This document shows, piece after piece, positions 43,606 through 52,554 of a stretch of DNA of 64,000 nucleotides. A program made the position numbers and the translations under genes. Each line of letters opens with the position of its first letter. Positions within the stretch are counted from its first letter, which is position 1. The notes under the pieces were generated by a model. It was given only the letters and a program-made list of their open reading frames with translations. It was not told where the DNA came from and did not search any database. This stretch comes from an uncultured SAR116 cluster alpha proteobacterium. GTDB taxonomy: Bacteria; Pseudomonadota; Alphaproteobacteria; Puniceispirillales; Puniceispirillaceae. The DNA lies in the NCBI GenBank assembly GCA_902583715.1, contig CACHXC010000001.1, forward strand, positions 62,001-126,000, in the 5' to 3' direction.

Positions 43606-45000
43606 ATGACCACAACGCATTATGATATCGCTGTGATTGGCGGTGGTCCGGGCGGCTATGTGGCGGCTATTCGTGCGGCGCAGTTAGGCTTAATTGCCGT
43701 GGTGGTAGAGCGCGAGCATCTTGGTGGTATTTGCCTGAATTGGGGATGTATTCCAACCAAAGCCTTATTGCGTGCGGCAGAATTACGCCATTCGATTGAC
43801 GAGATGAAATCGTTCGGCATTACAGTTGGCGAGGTCACAGTTGACGTAACAGCATTGGTTCAAAGATCGCGCAAGGTGGCGTCACGCCTGTCATCGGGGG
43901 TTACGCATCTTCTCAAAAAAAACAAAATATCGGTGATTGAGGCCACTGCCACCATCGGGAAAAAATTGAAAAACGGCCGTGAGGTGCTGTTATCAGATGG
44001 CACCAGCATTAGCGCGGATCATGTGATTATTGCCACAGGTGCCCGTGCCAGATCATTGCCGGGAATTGTGCCGGACGGCACCGCTATCTTGACGTACCGC
44101 GAGGCCATGGTGCCGCAGGATATGCCGAAATCACTGATCATTATTGGTTCTGGTGCCATTGGGGCTGAATTTGCCTCATTTTATAACGATATGGGCGTTG
44201 AGGTGACGTTAATCGAAGCGCTTGATCGCATCTTGCCGGTGGAAGATGAGGAGGTGTCAGCCTTTGTTGCTAAATCATTTGAAAAGCGCGGCATGAAAAT
44301 CATGACCAAGGTGAAATTGCAATCAGTTGTCGCCGGCCCAGATGGGGTGACGGCAACGCTTGCAGGCGGTGATGAAGAGCTGAGAGCCGAACGTATGATT
44401 TTGGCGGTGGGGATTACCGGCAATGTTGAAGATTTGGGGTTGGACGGCACCGCGGTTAAAATTGACCGTGGTCATATCGTAACAGATGGGTTTGGGGCGA
44501 CAGACGAACCCCGCATCTATGCTATTGGTGATGTGACTGGACCACCATGGTTAGCGCATAAGGCGAGCCATGAAGGCATTATTTGTGTTGAAAAAATTGC
44601 CGGGGTTGGTGACGGCCACGCGATTGCTGACGGTGCCGTGCCCGGATGCACCTATTGCCGTCCGCAAGTGGCGTCTGTCGGCATGACCGAGGCGGCCGCA
44701 AAAAAAGCGGGCCACACAATCAAAGTGGGACAATTTCCGTTTGCCGGCAATGGAAAGGCGATTGCCCTTGGTGATGATGCTGGTTTTGTCAAAACGATTT
44801 TTGATGCCGCTACAGGTGAGTTGCTAGGGGCGCATATGGTTGGCCCGGAAGTGACCGAACTCATTCAAGGCTTTGCCATTGCGCGTAGCCTTGAAGCCAC
44901 AGAGGCTGAATTGATGACGACCATTTTTCCTCATCCAACCTTGTCTGAAGCGATGCATGAAACGGTTCTTGACGCCTATGATCGTGCGATCCATTTCTAA
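43606..45000 (+). CDS. lpdA: Dihydrolipoyl dehydrogenase (E3)
   Basis: 464 residues. FAD-binding GGGPGGYVAAIRAAQLG, the redox disulfide in GGICLNWGCIPTKALL, the NAD-binding GSGAIGAEFASFYNDMG, FAD-site YAIGDVTGPPWLAHKASHEG, and the C-terminal dimer motif HPTLSE are all present. It reoxidises dihydrolipoyl groups with NAD+ in the pyruvate dehydrogenase complex. GGAGG upstream is a good ribosome-binding site. Typical length. It precedes lipA, which makes the lipoyl cofactor. Confidence 0.96.
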   Translation: MTTTHYDIAVIGGGPGGYVAAIRAAQLGLIAVVVEREHLGGICLNWGCIPTKALLRAAELRHSIDEMKSFGITVGEVTVDVTALVQRSRKVASRLSSGVTHLLKKNKISVIEATATIGKKLKNGREVLLSDGTSISADHVIIATGARARSLPGIVPDGTAILTYREAMVPQDMPKSLIIIGSGAIGAEFASFYNDMGVEVTLIEALDRILPVEDEEVSAFVAKSFEKRGMKIMTKVKLQSVVAGPDGVTATLAGGDEELRAERMILAVGITGNVEDLGLDGTAVKIDRGHIVTDGFGATDEPRIYAIGDVTGPPWLAHKASHEGIICVEKIAGVGDGHAIADGAVPGCTYCRPQVASVGMTEAAAKKAGHTIKVGQFPFAGNGKAIALGDDAGFVKTIFDAATGELLGAHMVGPEVTELIQGFAIARSLEATEAELMTTIFPHPTLSEAMHETVLDAYDRAIHF

Positions 45001-45084
45001 CTGTCATAACGCCTATGGGTTGGCGGCATGAACGGACCATTTGCCTAGTTGTTTTTCACCACCAGTCTCTGCTAAGACACAATC

Positions 45085-46038
45085 ATGCCTCAGATTAATA
45101 CCCGCAAAGGCGCCGAACGGCACCCAGAAAAGCAAAAAAATCCAGACCGTCCGCAACCGCGCCGGCCGGACTGGTTGCGCGTCAAAGCACCGGTATCCAG
45201 AGCCTATAATGAAACACGCAAATTGATGCGTACACATAATCTGGTGACAGTGTGTGAGGAGGCGGCTTGCCCAAATATTGGCGAATGTTGGTCGCAAAAA
45301 CATGCGACCATGATGATTTTGGGCTCAGTGTGTACGCGGGCATGCGCGTTTTGCAACGTCGCCACCGGTCGGCCTGATCTGCTTGACCCGCATGAACCGG
45401 AAAATGTTGGTAGGGCGGTAGCGACATTGGAGCTAAAGCATGTGGTGATCACCTCGGTTGATCGAGACGATCTAGATGATGGCGGAGCCCAGCATTTTGC
45501 CGATACCATCAATGCGATTCGTACGCAGGCACCCACCACGACGATCGAAGTTCTGACGCCGGATTTTCTGCGCAAGGAAGGGGCCGTCGAAATTGTTGTC
45601 GCCGCTCGTCCAGATGTGTTTAACCATAATATGGAGACAGTACCGCGGCTTTACCCGTCAGTTCGGCCGGGGGCGCGTTATTTGCATTCGCTGACGGTGC
45701 TGCAAAAGGTGAAAACACTTGATCCGTCAATTTTTACCAAATCCGGCATTATGGTGGGGCTGGGTGAGACTGATGAAGAGGTTGGTCAATTAATGGATGA
45801 TTTGCGCAGTGCTGAGGTGGATTTCATGACTATTGGGCAGTATCTTCAGCCAACGCCAAAACATGCCGAGGTGGCCCGTTTCGTGACCCCTGACATCTTC
45901 ACGTGTTACAGCAAAATGGGCCAGGCCAAGGGCTTTTTGTTAATTTCGGCAACGCCGCTGACCAGATCCAGTTACCATGCAGATCAGGATTTTGCCGATT
46001 TGCAGGCAGCACGCTGGGACATGTTGCAAACCCAATGA
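45085..46038 (+). CDS. lipA: Lipoyl synthase
   Basis: 317 residues. The auxiliary [4Fe-4S] cluster ligands are Cys57, Cys62 and Cys68 ([13 protein letters not shown]). The radical-SAM ligands are Cys83, Cys87 and Cys90 (CTRACAFC). The family ending RSSYHAD contains the conserved Ser. It inserts sulfur at C6 and C8 of protein-bound octanoyl groups, so it supplies lipoyl groups to the three lipoyl-bearing products nearby. The COQ10-like gene overlaps its stop by 4 bp. Confidence 0.96.
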   Translation: MPQINTRKGAERHPEKQKNPDRPQPRRPDWLRVKAPVSRAYNETRKLMRTHNLVTVCEEAACPNIGECWSQKHATMMILGSVCTRACAFCNVATGRPDLLDPHEPENVGRAVATLELKHVVITSVDRDDLDDGGAQHFADTINAIRTQAPTTTIEVLTPDFLRKEGAVEIVVAARPDVFNHNMETVPRLYPSVRPGARYLHSLTVLQKVKTLDPSIFTKSGIMVGLGETDEEVGQLMDDLRSAEVDFMTIGQYLQPTPKHAEVARFVTPDIFTCYSKMGQAKGFLLISATPLTRSSYHADQDFADLQAARWDMLQTQ

Positions 46039-46478
46039 CAAAACATGCGGAAAGACGGGTTATTCATCATCGCCCGCAAGATTTATATCAGCTTGTTGCC
46101 AATGTGCGCGCCTATCCTGAATTTCTGCCATGGTGTCTGGCTGCACGTATCCGCTATGAAACTGACCATGAATTAGAAGCTGATCTGATTATCGGGTTTA
46201 ACATGTTCAGAGAACGTTTTACATCTTATGTAAAACTGGACCCAGATGCGTTGGAAATCAACGTGGCCTATGCCGAAGGCCCGTTTAAATATTTGCTCAA
46301 CCAATGGGTGTTTCATCCGCATCCAGATGGGTGCGAGATTGAATTTTACGTTGATTTTGAATTCAATTCCCGGCTGTTACAATCGGTGATTGAAACTTTG
46401 TTCACCGAGGCGGTCAAACGCATGGTACGGGCTTTTGAAACACGGGCGGATGCGCTGTACGGCCCGGCTGGTCGCTAA
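46035..46478 (+). CDS. COQ10/RatA-family START-like protein (ubiquinone-binding)
   Basis: 147 residues from the ATG at 46035, which overlaps the lipA stop by 4 bp; the longer frame back to 45903 is a shadow in lipA. It has the polyketide-cyclase/START fold with [43 protein letters not shown] and [20 protein letters not shown], matching the COQ10 and RatA group. In respiring bacteria this group is thought to bind ubiquinone and support respiration; RatA is also described as a ribosome-association toxin in E. coli. In alphaproteobacteria the gene usually follows lipA. Confidence 0.88.
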   Translation: MTKHAERRVIHHRPQDLYQLVANVRAYPEFLPWCLAARIRYETDHELEADLIIGFNMFRERFTSYVKLDPDALEINVAYAEGPFKYLLNQWVFHPHPDGCEIEFYVDFEFNSRLLQSVIETLFTEAVKRMVRAFETRADALYGPAGR

Positions 46479-46978
46479 GCTAACGCCCTATCAATCATCA
46501 ATAATGCAGTTTTCACCGCTTGATAGCGCACCATGTGCCGGTCGCCAGAAAATATATGTCTGGCGTGGATTTGCGGCATGCCGCGGCGCTGGCAGGAAAA
46601 ATGCACCAGTCCAACCGGTTTGTCTGGGCCGCCACCTGCCGGGCCGGCAATGCCGGTAACAGATAATGCCACATCAGCCAAAGGGGCGGCGTTTAATGTG
46701 CCGTCGACCATAGCGCGCGCGGTCTTTTCAGACACCGCGCCATGATGGTCCAGTGTGGTGTTCTTAACGCCCAAAATATCTATTTTGGCGTGATTGCTAT
46801 AAGTGACAAAACCCCGGTCAAGAACCGCCGATGACCCGGAAATATCGGTGAGGGCAGCGGCAATCATGCCGCCAGTACAAGACTCAGCCAGCGCGACCAT
46901 CATGGTTTTGTGCCGCGCTTTATCGACTATGTTTTGCGCCAAGAGCCTGATGTCTTGCTGGATGATTTCATGGGTCAT
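46475..46978 (-). CDS. CinA C-terminal domain protein (NMN amidohydrolase PncC type)
   Basis: 167 residues from the ATG at 46978, which overlaps the pgpA stop by 4 bp. It is only the CinA C-terminal domain: LAESCTGGMIAAALTDISGSS is the active-site helix, followed by FVTYSNHAKIDILGV, DVALSVTGIAGPAGG and PVGLVHFSC. It hydrolyses nicotinamide mononucleotide to nicotinate mononucleotide in pyridine nucleotide recycling. Its end overlaps the convergent COQ10-like gene by 4 bp. It forms an operon with pgpA and ispDF. Confidence 0.9.
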   Translation of the reverse strand: MTHEIIQQDIRLLAQNIVDKARHKTMMVALAESCTGGMIAAALTDISGSSAVLDRGFVTYSNHAKIDILGVKNTTLDHHGAVSEKTARAMVDGTLNAAPLADVALSVTGIAGPAGGGPDKPVGLVHFSCQRRGMPQIHARHIFSGDRHMVRYQAVKTALLMIDRALA

Positions 46979-47445
46979 CGCGCATATCCCATGCTGATGG
47001 CGCCCACCCATAAAAACACTGCAGCCAAAATGCCCGCCACCAGATCATCTGCCATAACGCCAACGCCGCCGGTGAAATTTTCGGCATGACCAACTGGGCC
47101 TATTTTGCTGATATCAAAAAACCTAAATAGCAGAAACGCCGCGACATACCATTCCACTTCGAGCGGAATAATGACCAACGGAATCCATTGGCCGGCAACC
47201 TCGTCAATGATGACCTCTGATGCATCTTTTTTGCCCGTGCGCTGACCATAGCGCTCGGCGGCAAACACTCCTAAAATGGCAACGACTAAAATGGCCGCAA
47301 CGAGCACGCCAAGGCTGAAGCTGGCAATCATGTAGCCAGTGCCAAGCGCCACCAGAGACCCGATTGTCCCTGGGGCTGGTCGCACATACCCAATTGGGCC
47401 CAGCGTTGCCAGATTACATAACAGGATGTTTGCAATTTTGGTCAT
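46975..47445 (-). CDS. pgpA: Phosphatidylglycerophosphatase A
   Basis: 156 residues with four transmembrane segments. Family motifs include [19 protein letters not shown], the acidic [11 protein letters not shown] and the later [14 protein letters not shown]...[13 protein letters not shown]. It removes phosphate from phosphatidylglycerol phosphate in the inner membrane during phosphatidylglycerol synthesis. The gene overlaps ispDF by 4 bp upstream and the cinA-C gene by 4 bp downstream, so all three should be co-translated. Confidence 0.92.
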   Translation of the reverse strand: MTKIANILLCNLATLGPIGYVRPAPGTIGSLVALGTGYMIASFSLGVLVAAILVVAILGVFAAERYGQRTGKKDASEVIIDEVAGQWIPLVIIPLEVEWYVAAFLLFRFFDISKIGPVGHAENFTGGVGVMADDLVAGILAAVFLWVGAISMGYAR

Positions 47446-48806
47446 GATAACGTGTCGGGGGCAGGTGAAAAATTAACTGTATCATCCGGCAGAATAACGG
47501 ATGCTGTTGCTTGCGCCGCAATGCCTTCTCCCCGTCCGGTGAAGCCCAGCTTTTCCGAAGTTGTGGCTTTCACCGCGATACGGCCCAGTTGCAGTCCGGT
47601 GATGGCTGCAATACGGGCACGCATTTTATCACGCAACGGGCTGATTTTAGGCGTCTCGCAAATGATGGTGAGGTCAAGATTCATGATCTGTCCGCCGCGT
47701 GCGCGCACCCGGTCTGTCGCAAATTTTAAGAACAAAGAACTGTCCGCCGCTTGCCATTGTGCGTCTGATGGCGGAAAATGATGCCCGATATCACCGTCTG
47801 CTAGCGCCCCGAAAATAGCATCGCAAAGGGCGTGCAAAGCTACATCTCCATCTGAATGCGCCAGTATTCCGCGGCGGCTTTCTACGCTGATGCCAGCCAG
47901 CATTATTGGGCCGGGCGTATCGGCAAATTTATGCACATCAAAGCCATTTCCAATCCGTATATCCGGCATGCCATGTCCTGCTGGTAGTGAAGTGCTATCC
48001 GCGGCGTTACAGTAAGTTTGTAGCATAGCGTAATCCTGCGGCTGCGTCAGCTTTAGCAGTTGGTGCGTGCCGGTTACTGTCGCTATGGCATGACCAGCGG
48101 CAAGTGCCAGACCGCAATCATCAGTAAAATTTGTGTAATCAGCATAATTTTTGTGCAGGTCTGTGATCAGCTCACGCCAGAATAGCTGTGGTGTTTGTAG
48201 CGCCCGTATCGGGGTACGATCAATGATGCGGTCTATGGTTTGCTGTGCGTTAATACATGACAAGGTGTCGGCAATTGGCAGGGCGGGGGCGACCCCCGCA
48301 ACGTCATTACTGATGGTCGCCAGCATGGTGCTGAGCAGGGCTGGCGGCAACAATGGCCGAGCGGCATCATGGATAGCGACAAAGCGGGCGGCTGGTTCAA
48401 TATCTGCAGCGGCCTTCAGGCCGGCATGGACTGATTGCTGGCGGGTTGCACCGCCTGCAATAATAGAACAGTCTGGTTCATCAAAATCTGATCTGACGCG
48501 CTCGATGTTATGCGGCGCCGTCACAATGATTATGGCTTTGACACGGGGGTGCGTTCGAAATATGTCAACTGAATGGGCTAACACCGATTTGCCGGCTAGC
48601 GGCCAGAATTGCTTTTCCAGCTTGATTTCTGAAGCTTGATGAATGGTATCATGATGTGGCGCTGGCCCCGCACGATTGCCACCGCCGGCGGCCACAATAA
48701 TGGCGATGCAATCAGCTGTATCAGTGTCAGGCGCGGCAGATGTCATCATGGCTTGAGTTATGGTCAATGCTGAGGCATTTGTCCAACTGATATTTCGTGT
48801 CAGCAA
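47442..48806 (-). CDS. ispDF: Bifunctional IspD/IspF, MEP isoprenoid pathway
   Basis: 454 residues; a start at the ATG at 48749 or 48746 would remove about 20 residues that lack similarity. The N-terminal CDP-ME synthase (about 30-260) starts with [13 protein letters not shown] and continues [16 protein letters not shown], with an unusual extra segment of about 15 residues between the two. The C-terminal 2-C-methyl-erythritol 2,4-cyclodiphosphate synthase (about 290-454) begins [12 protein letters not shown] and has [16 protein letters not shown] and [17 protein letters not shown]. IspDF fusions are typical of alphaproteobacteria. It links two steps of the non-mevalonate pathway and forms an operon with pgpA and the cinA-C gene. 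Confidence 0.93.
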   Translation of the reverse strand: MLTRNISWTNASALTITQAMMTSAAPDTDTADCIAIIVAAGGGNRAGPAPHHDTIHQASEIKLEKQFWPLAGKSVLAHSVDIFRTHPRVKAIIIVTAPHNIERVRSDFDEPDCSIIAGGATRQQSVHAGLKAAADIEPAARFVAIHDAARPLLPPALLSTMLATISNDVAGVAPALPIADTLSCINAQQTIDRIIDRTPIRALQTPQLFWRELITDLHKNYADYTNFTDDCGLALAAGHAIATVTGTHQLLKLTQPQDYAMLQTYCNAADSTSLPAGHGMPDIRIGNGFDVHKFADTPGPIMLAGISVESRRGILAHSDGDVALHALCDAIFGALADGDIGHHFPPSDAQWQAADSSLFLKFATDRVRARGGQIMNLDLTIICETPKISPLRDKMRARIAAITGLQLGRIAVKATTSEKLGFTGRGEGIAAQATASVILPDDTVNFSPAPDTLS

Positions 48807-48958
48807 GTTTGCCCGTGGCGCGTCAGCATGAAACCATGGCCGTATGCTATGAATACCAGCTTAAGTGATGGATTTTTGAGCATTTACTGCCTATTATATG
48901 GGCTTTGATCATCCGCGGTGTAGACTATTTTTTGCGGATAACAAGGGTGTAAATCTGT

Positions 48959-49972
48959 ATGGCTAACCATAGCCCGATAAATCCACCATTGGTGGTCGCT
49001 GGTATCACTTTGCCGCATGCCGCCATTCTAGCCCCTATGTCAGGTGTGACTGATCTGCCTTTTAGGCGTGCCGTACGGAGTTGTGGGGGCGGGTTGGTCG
49101 TGACCGAAATGGTGGCTAGTGCGGCCGTTTTGCAACAGGTGCGCGGCGAGATGCGCAAGCTGAAAACGGCGGCGCTTGAAGAAGCCCCGCTATCCATTCA
49201 ACTGGCTGGTTGGGACCCTCAGATCATGGCTGAAGCCGCTAAATTATGCGAAGGGTTGGGGGCCAGTTTTATTGATATCAACATGGGGTGTCCGGCTAAA
49301 AAGGTGACCGGTAAATTATCTGGGTCGGCCCTAATGCGTGATCCGCGCCTCGCCGCGGCAATTATGCAGGCAGTCAAATCAGCCGTTCAGGTGCCGGTGA
49401 CATTGAAAATGCGGCTTGGCTGGGATGATCACAACCTGAATGCGGCTGAATTTGGCCGGATTGCCGAAGATGCCGGTTTGTCGATGCTGGCGGTGCATGG
49501 CCGCACACGTTGTCAGATGTATAATGGCGATGCAGACTGGCACAAAATTGCCGCTGTTGTTGATGCGGTGTCTATTCCGGTGATTGCGAATGGCGATATC
49601 CGGTGCGTCGATACAGCCAAGCAAGCAATGGCGGCAAGTGGTGCGGCAGGTGTGATGGTGGGAAGAGGCGCCCAAGGGCGGCCATGGCTATTAGCGCAGA
49701 TCGGCGATGTTTTGGCTGGCCGTCAAATGCGTGCCACACCATCTATCCGGGTCCGGCATGCATGTATGCGCGCGCATCTTGATGATATGATTACGCATTA
49801 TGGGCCGGCGGCCATGCGTTTAGCGCGCAAACATATCGCTTGGTATGCCTATGGACTGCCGGGGGCCGCAGAATTGCGCGATACCGCCAATAATACCAGT
49901 GACGCGGCGACTGTATTTGCCGCGGTTGATCAGTTTTTTCACAAGCTTTATGACCAGGCTGAGGCTGCGTGA
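48959..49972 (+). CDS. dusB: tRNA-dihydrouridine synthase (DusB/NifR3)
   Basis: 337 residues with a TIM-barrel flavoprotein fold. LAPMSGVTDLPFRR starts the FMN site, NMGCPAKKVTGKLSGSALMRD holds the catalytic Cys, and VHGRTRCQMYNGDADW, ANGDI and GVMVGRGAQGRPWL complete the binding loops. It reduces uridine to dihydrouridine in tRNA. It precedes ntrB with the overlap TGATG, the classic nifR3-ntrBC arrangement of alphaproteobacteria. The start codon is at 48959 (ATG); a second close gene start is not seen. Confidence 0.94.
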   Translation: MANHSPINPPLVVAGITLPHAAILAPMSGVTDLPFRRAVRSCGGGLVVTEMVASAAVLQQVRGEMRKLKTAALEEAPLSIQLAGWDPQIMAEAAKLCEGLGASFIDINMGCPAKKVTGKLSGSALMRDPRLAAAIMQAVKSAVQVPVTLKMRLGWDDHNLNAAEFGRIAEDAGLSMLAVHGRTRCQMYNGDADWHKIAAVVDAVSIPVIANGDIRCVDTAKQAMAASGAAGVMVGRGAQGRPWLLAQIGDVLAGRQMRATPSIRVRHACMRAHLDDMITHYGPAAMRLARKHIAWYAYGLPGAAELRDTANNTSDAATVFAAVDQFFHKLYDQAEAA

Positions 49973-51117
49973 TGGCCACATCTGCATCATCAACTGGCGT
50001 GGCGCCTGTGGCTATGGGTGAAAATTCTGATGTAACAGAATCACAGATTTTTGCGGCTTTGCCCAATCCGGTATTTGTGTTGGATCGCGAAGATCGATTT
50101 ATTTATCTCAACCAAGCTGCGGAAATTTTTTTCCAATCCAGTCGGATGATGCTGCTCGGAATACCGCTAACTAGCATTATGCCGGCTGATTCTAATTTCT
50201 TTTCGATGGTCAGCCGCGCGCGGGCGCAATCAATATCCGTTGGTGATCAGGGCGTTGAACTTGCTGGCCCCAAAATAGGGTTAAAGCTGATCAATGTGCA
50301 AATCACCCCCTTTGGTGACCGTGAACCGCGTCTCTTGATTACAATTCAAGAACGGGCATTGGCCGAGCGATTGCGTGGTCAATCATTATTTCGCGGCGCC
50401 GCAAGATCAATTGTGGCAATGGCGGCGCTGTTGGCGCATGAGGTTAAAAACCCCCTTGCCGGCATCAAAGGGGCAGCGCAATTACTAGAGGCTGACCTCG
50501 ATGCTGAAGGCCAAAGCCTTACTCGCATGATTGTTGACGAAAGTGACCGGGTAGCAGCGCTTCTTGACCGTATGGAGGGGTTTGCTGGCGGAGCCAATTT
50601 GGCACTGGCACCGGTGAATATTCATGAAATTCTGGATCATTGTCTGAATGTGGCGCAAGCATCCTATGGTGCCCATATGAAAATAAATCGGTCTTACGAC
50701 CCGTCTTTGCCGTTGGTCAATGGCCACCGTGATTTGCTGATCCAGGCATTTATAAATATAATTAAAAATGCTTCTGAAGCTACTGAATTAAATAGTGAAA
50801 TTACGATAAAAACATCCTATTCCCAAGGACGACGGCTTACATTTGCCGCTGTGAATGGCGGCAGCTATGCGCCGGTTCAGGTTGAGGTCATTGATAATGG
50901 TCGGGGCATCAGCGAAGAGTTGCGTGATCATATTTTTGATCCTTTTGTTTCGGGTCGGTCTGGGGGTAGTGGTCTTGGTTTGACCATGGTGGCGAGTGTC
51001 ATCGCTGACCATGGGGCGATGATTGATGTTGAGTCGGTGCCGGGTCAAACAGTGTTTCGGATGAATTTTCCGGTGGCACCAGAATTTGAACAAGCCGAGG
51101 AAGAGGCGGAACAATGA
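49972..51117 (+). CDS. ntrB: Nitrogen regulation histidine kinase NtrB
   Basis: About 381 residues from the ATG at 49972. A PAS domain (about 18-125) is followed by the dimerisation/phosphoacceptor helix with His156 (ALLAHEVKNPLAGIKGAAQLL) and the ATPase domain (about 250-375), with the N box INIIKNASEA, DNGRGISEEL and GRSGGSGLGLTM. No membrane segments are seen, so it is cytoplasmic and is expected to be controlled by PII. It phosphorylates NtrC, whose gene starts within its stop (ATGA overlap). Confidence 0.94.
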   Translation: MATSASSTGVAPVAMGENSDVTESQIFAALPNPVFVLDREDRFIYLNQAAEIFFQSSRMMLLGIPLTSIMPADSNFFSMVSRARAQSISVGDQGVELAGPKIGLKLINVQITPFGDREPRLLITIQERALAERLRGQSLFRGAARSIVAMAALLAHEVKNPLAGIKGAAQLLEADLDAEGQSLTRMIVDESDRVAALLDRMEGFAGGANLALAPVNIHEILDHCLNVAQASYGAHMKINRSYDPSLPLVNGHRDLLIQAFINIIKNASEATELNSEITIKTSYSQGRRLTFAAVNGGSYAPVQVEVIDNGRGISEELRDHIFDPFVSGRSGGSGLGLTMVASVIADHGAMIDVESVPGQTVFRMNFPVAPEFEQAEEEAEQ

Positions 51118-52541
51118 GCGATAAGCCGCCAGTTATTCTTGTTGCAGAGGATGATAAGTCGGTACGGCTTGTCGTTCAGCAAGCCTTGTCGCGTCAGGGA
51201 TATAATGTGCAGGCGAGTGGTAATGCCGCCGGGCTATGGAAGCTAATTGAGTCAGGGCGCGGCGATGTATTAATTACTGATGTGGCTTTACCTGATGGTG
51301 ATGCGCTGGATCTATTGCCACGCATTAAAGAGCGACGTCCAGATTTGCCGGTGATTGTGATGAGTGCGCGGTCAACATTGTTAACGGCTGTCAAAACCCA
51401 GCAAATCGGTGTTTTTGAATATCTGCCAAAGCCATTTGAACTGCGCAGTCTTATCGAGGTCACAGATCGTGCCTTAAAGACGAATGACAATACGCCGGCA
51501 CCGACTGCGCATGCAAAAATTGAAGAGGGCGGCCCGATCATTGGCCGGTCTCGTCCCATGCAGGACGTTTTTAAGGCGATGGCCCGCGTGGTCAATACCG
51601 ACCTGACGGTGCTTATCAGTGGCGATAGTGGTACCGGCAAGGAATTGGTGGCGCATGCGCTCCATGATCTGGGTAGCCGTCGTGATCATCCATTTGTTGC
51701 GGTCAATCTGGCGGCGTTGCCGCATGAATTTGTTGAGTCCGAACTATTTGGCCGGTCGATGACGCTGTCTGCTGATACCGCATCGGTGCCGCCCAAGTTC
51801 CGGCCTGGTAAATTTGAAATGGCGGAGGGCGGGACGTTATTTCTGGATGAAATTGGTGATATGCCGGCCGACGCCCAGACCCGGTTATTACGTGTGTTGC
51901 AAGATGGCGAATATCTATCGATTGCCGGGAATGGTAAGGTGCGGGCCAATGTAAGGATTATCGCCGCAACCAATCGCAATTTGCATCATCTCATGCAGCA
52001 AGGCCTGTTCCGAGAGGATTTATTTTACCGGCTCAATGTGGTGCCTTTAAGATTGCCGCCCTTACGTGAAAGAACCGAGGATATTGCCCCCTTGGTCGCG
52101 CATTTTTTGACGCAGGGCCGAGAGGACGGTCTGCCGGTCAAGAGTTTTGCGCCAGACGCGATTAAAACATTAAAAGGATGGCATTGGCCGGGCAATGTCC
52201 GTGAACTTGAAAATTTGGTGCGTCGATTAGCTGTGTTGCATGATGAGACGATTATCTTGGCTGAGGCTGTCGAGGCAGAATTATCTGCTGATGCGCCAAA
52301 AAATACGGTGCAGGCGGATAGTTTGTCGGTATCTGTTGAAGCGCATATCAAACGTTATTTTGATGCCCTGAATGGTGACATGCCGCCGCCCGGTCTGTAT
52401 GGGCGGGTGTTGCGAGAGGTTGAAGAGCCATTAATTGTTGCCACTTTGGCCATCACCCGAGGCAACCAATTGCGGGCGGCAGATATTCTGGGGCTAAATC
52501 GCAATACGTTACGCAAAAAAATCAAAGAGTTGAATATTTAG
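51114..52541 (+). CDS. ntrC: Nitrogen regulator NtrC lacking the GAFTGA loop
   Basis: 475 residues. The receiver domain has Asp56 as phosphoacceptor (LITDVALPDGD). The AAA+ domain has Walker A GDSGTGKE (170-177), Walker B TLFLDEIGD and arginine finger REDLFYRLN. The C-terminal Fis-type helix-turn-helix is RAADILGLNRNTLRKKIKEL. Between ESELFG and PGKFEMAEGG, where enhancer-binding proteins carry GAFTGA, residues 213-230 read RSMTLSADTASVPPKFRP. GAFTGA contacts sigma-54, so this NtrC probably works with the housekeeping sigma factor, as in Rhodobacter capsulatus. It is coupled to ntrB by a 4-bp overlap. Confidence 0.94.
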   Translation: MSDKPPVILVAEDDKSVRLVVQQALSRQGYNVQASGNAAGLWKLIESGRGDVLITDVALPDGDALDLLPRIKERRPDLPVIVMSARSTLLTAVKTQQIGVFEYLPKPFELRSLIEVTDRALKTNDNTPAPTAHAKIEEGGPIIGRSRPMQDVFKAMARVVNTDLTVLISGDSGTGKELVAHALHDLGSRRDHPFVAVNLAALPHEFVESELFGRSMTLSADTASVPPKFRPGKFEMAEGGTLFLDEIGDMPADAQTRLLRVLQDGEYLSIAGNGKVRANVRIIAATNRNLHHLMQQGLFREDLFYRLNVVPLRLPPLRERTEDIAPLVAHFLTQGREDGLPVKSFAPDAIKTLKGWHWPGNVRELENLVRRLAVLHDETIILAEAVEAELSADAPKNTVQADSLSVSVEAHIKRYFDALNGDMPPPGLYGRVLREVEEPLIVATLAITRGNQLRAADILGLNRNTLRKKIKELNI

Positions 52542-52554
52542 GCTGGTCGGTAAG

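Noticed and set aside
46475..46478. Overlap of two genes as an annotation error
   Set aside because: The 4-bp convergent overlap of the COQ10-like and cinA-C genes is consistent with both complete protein families.
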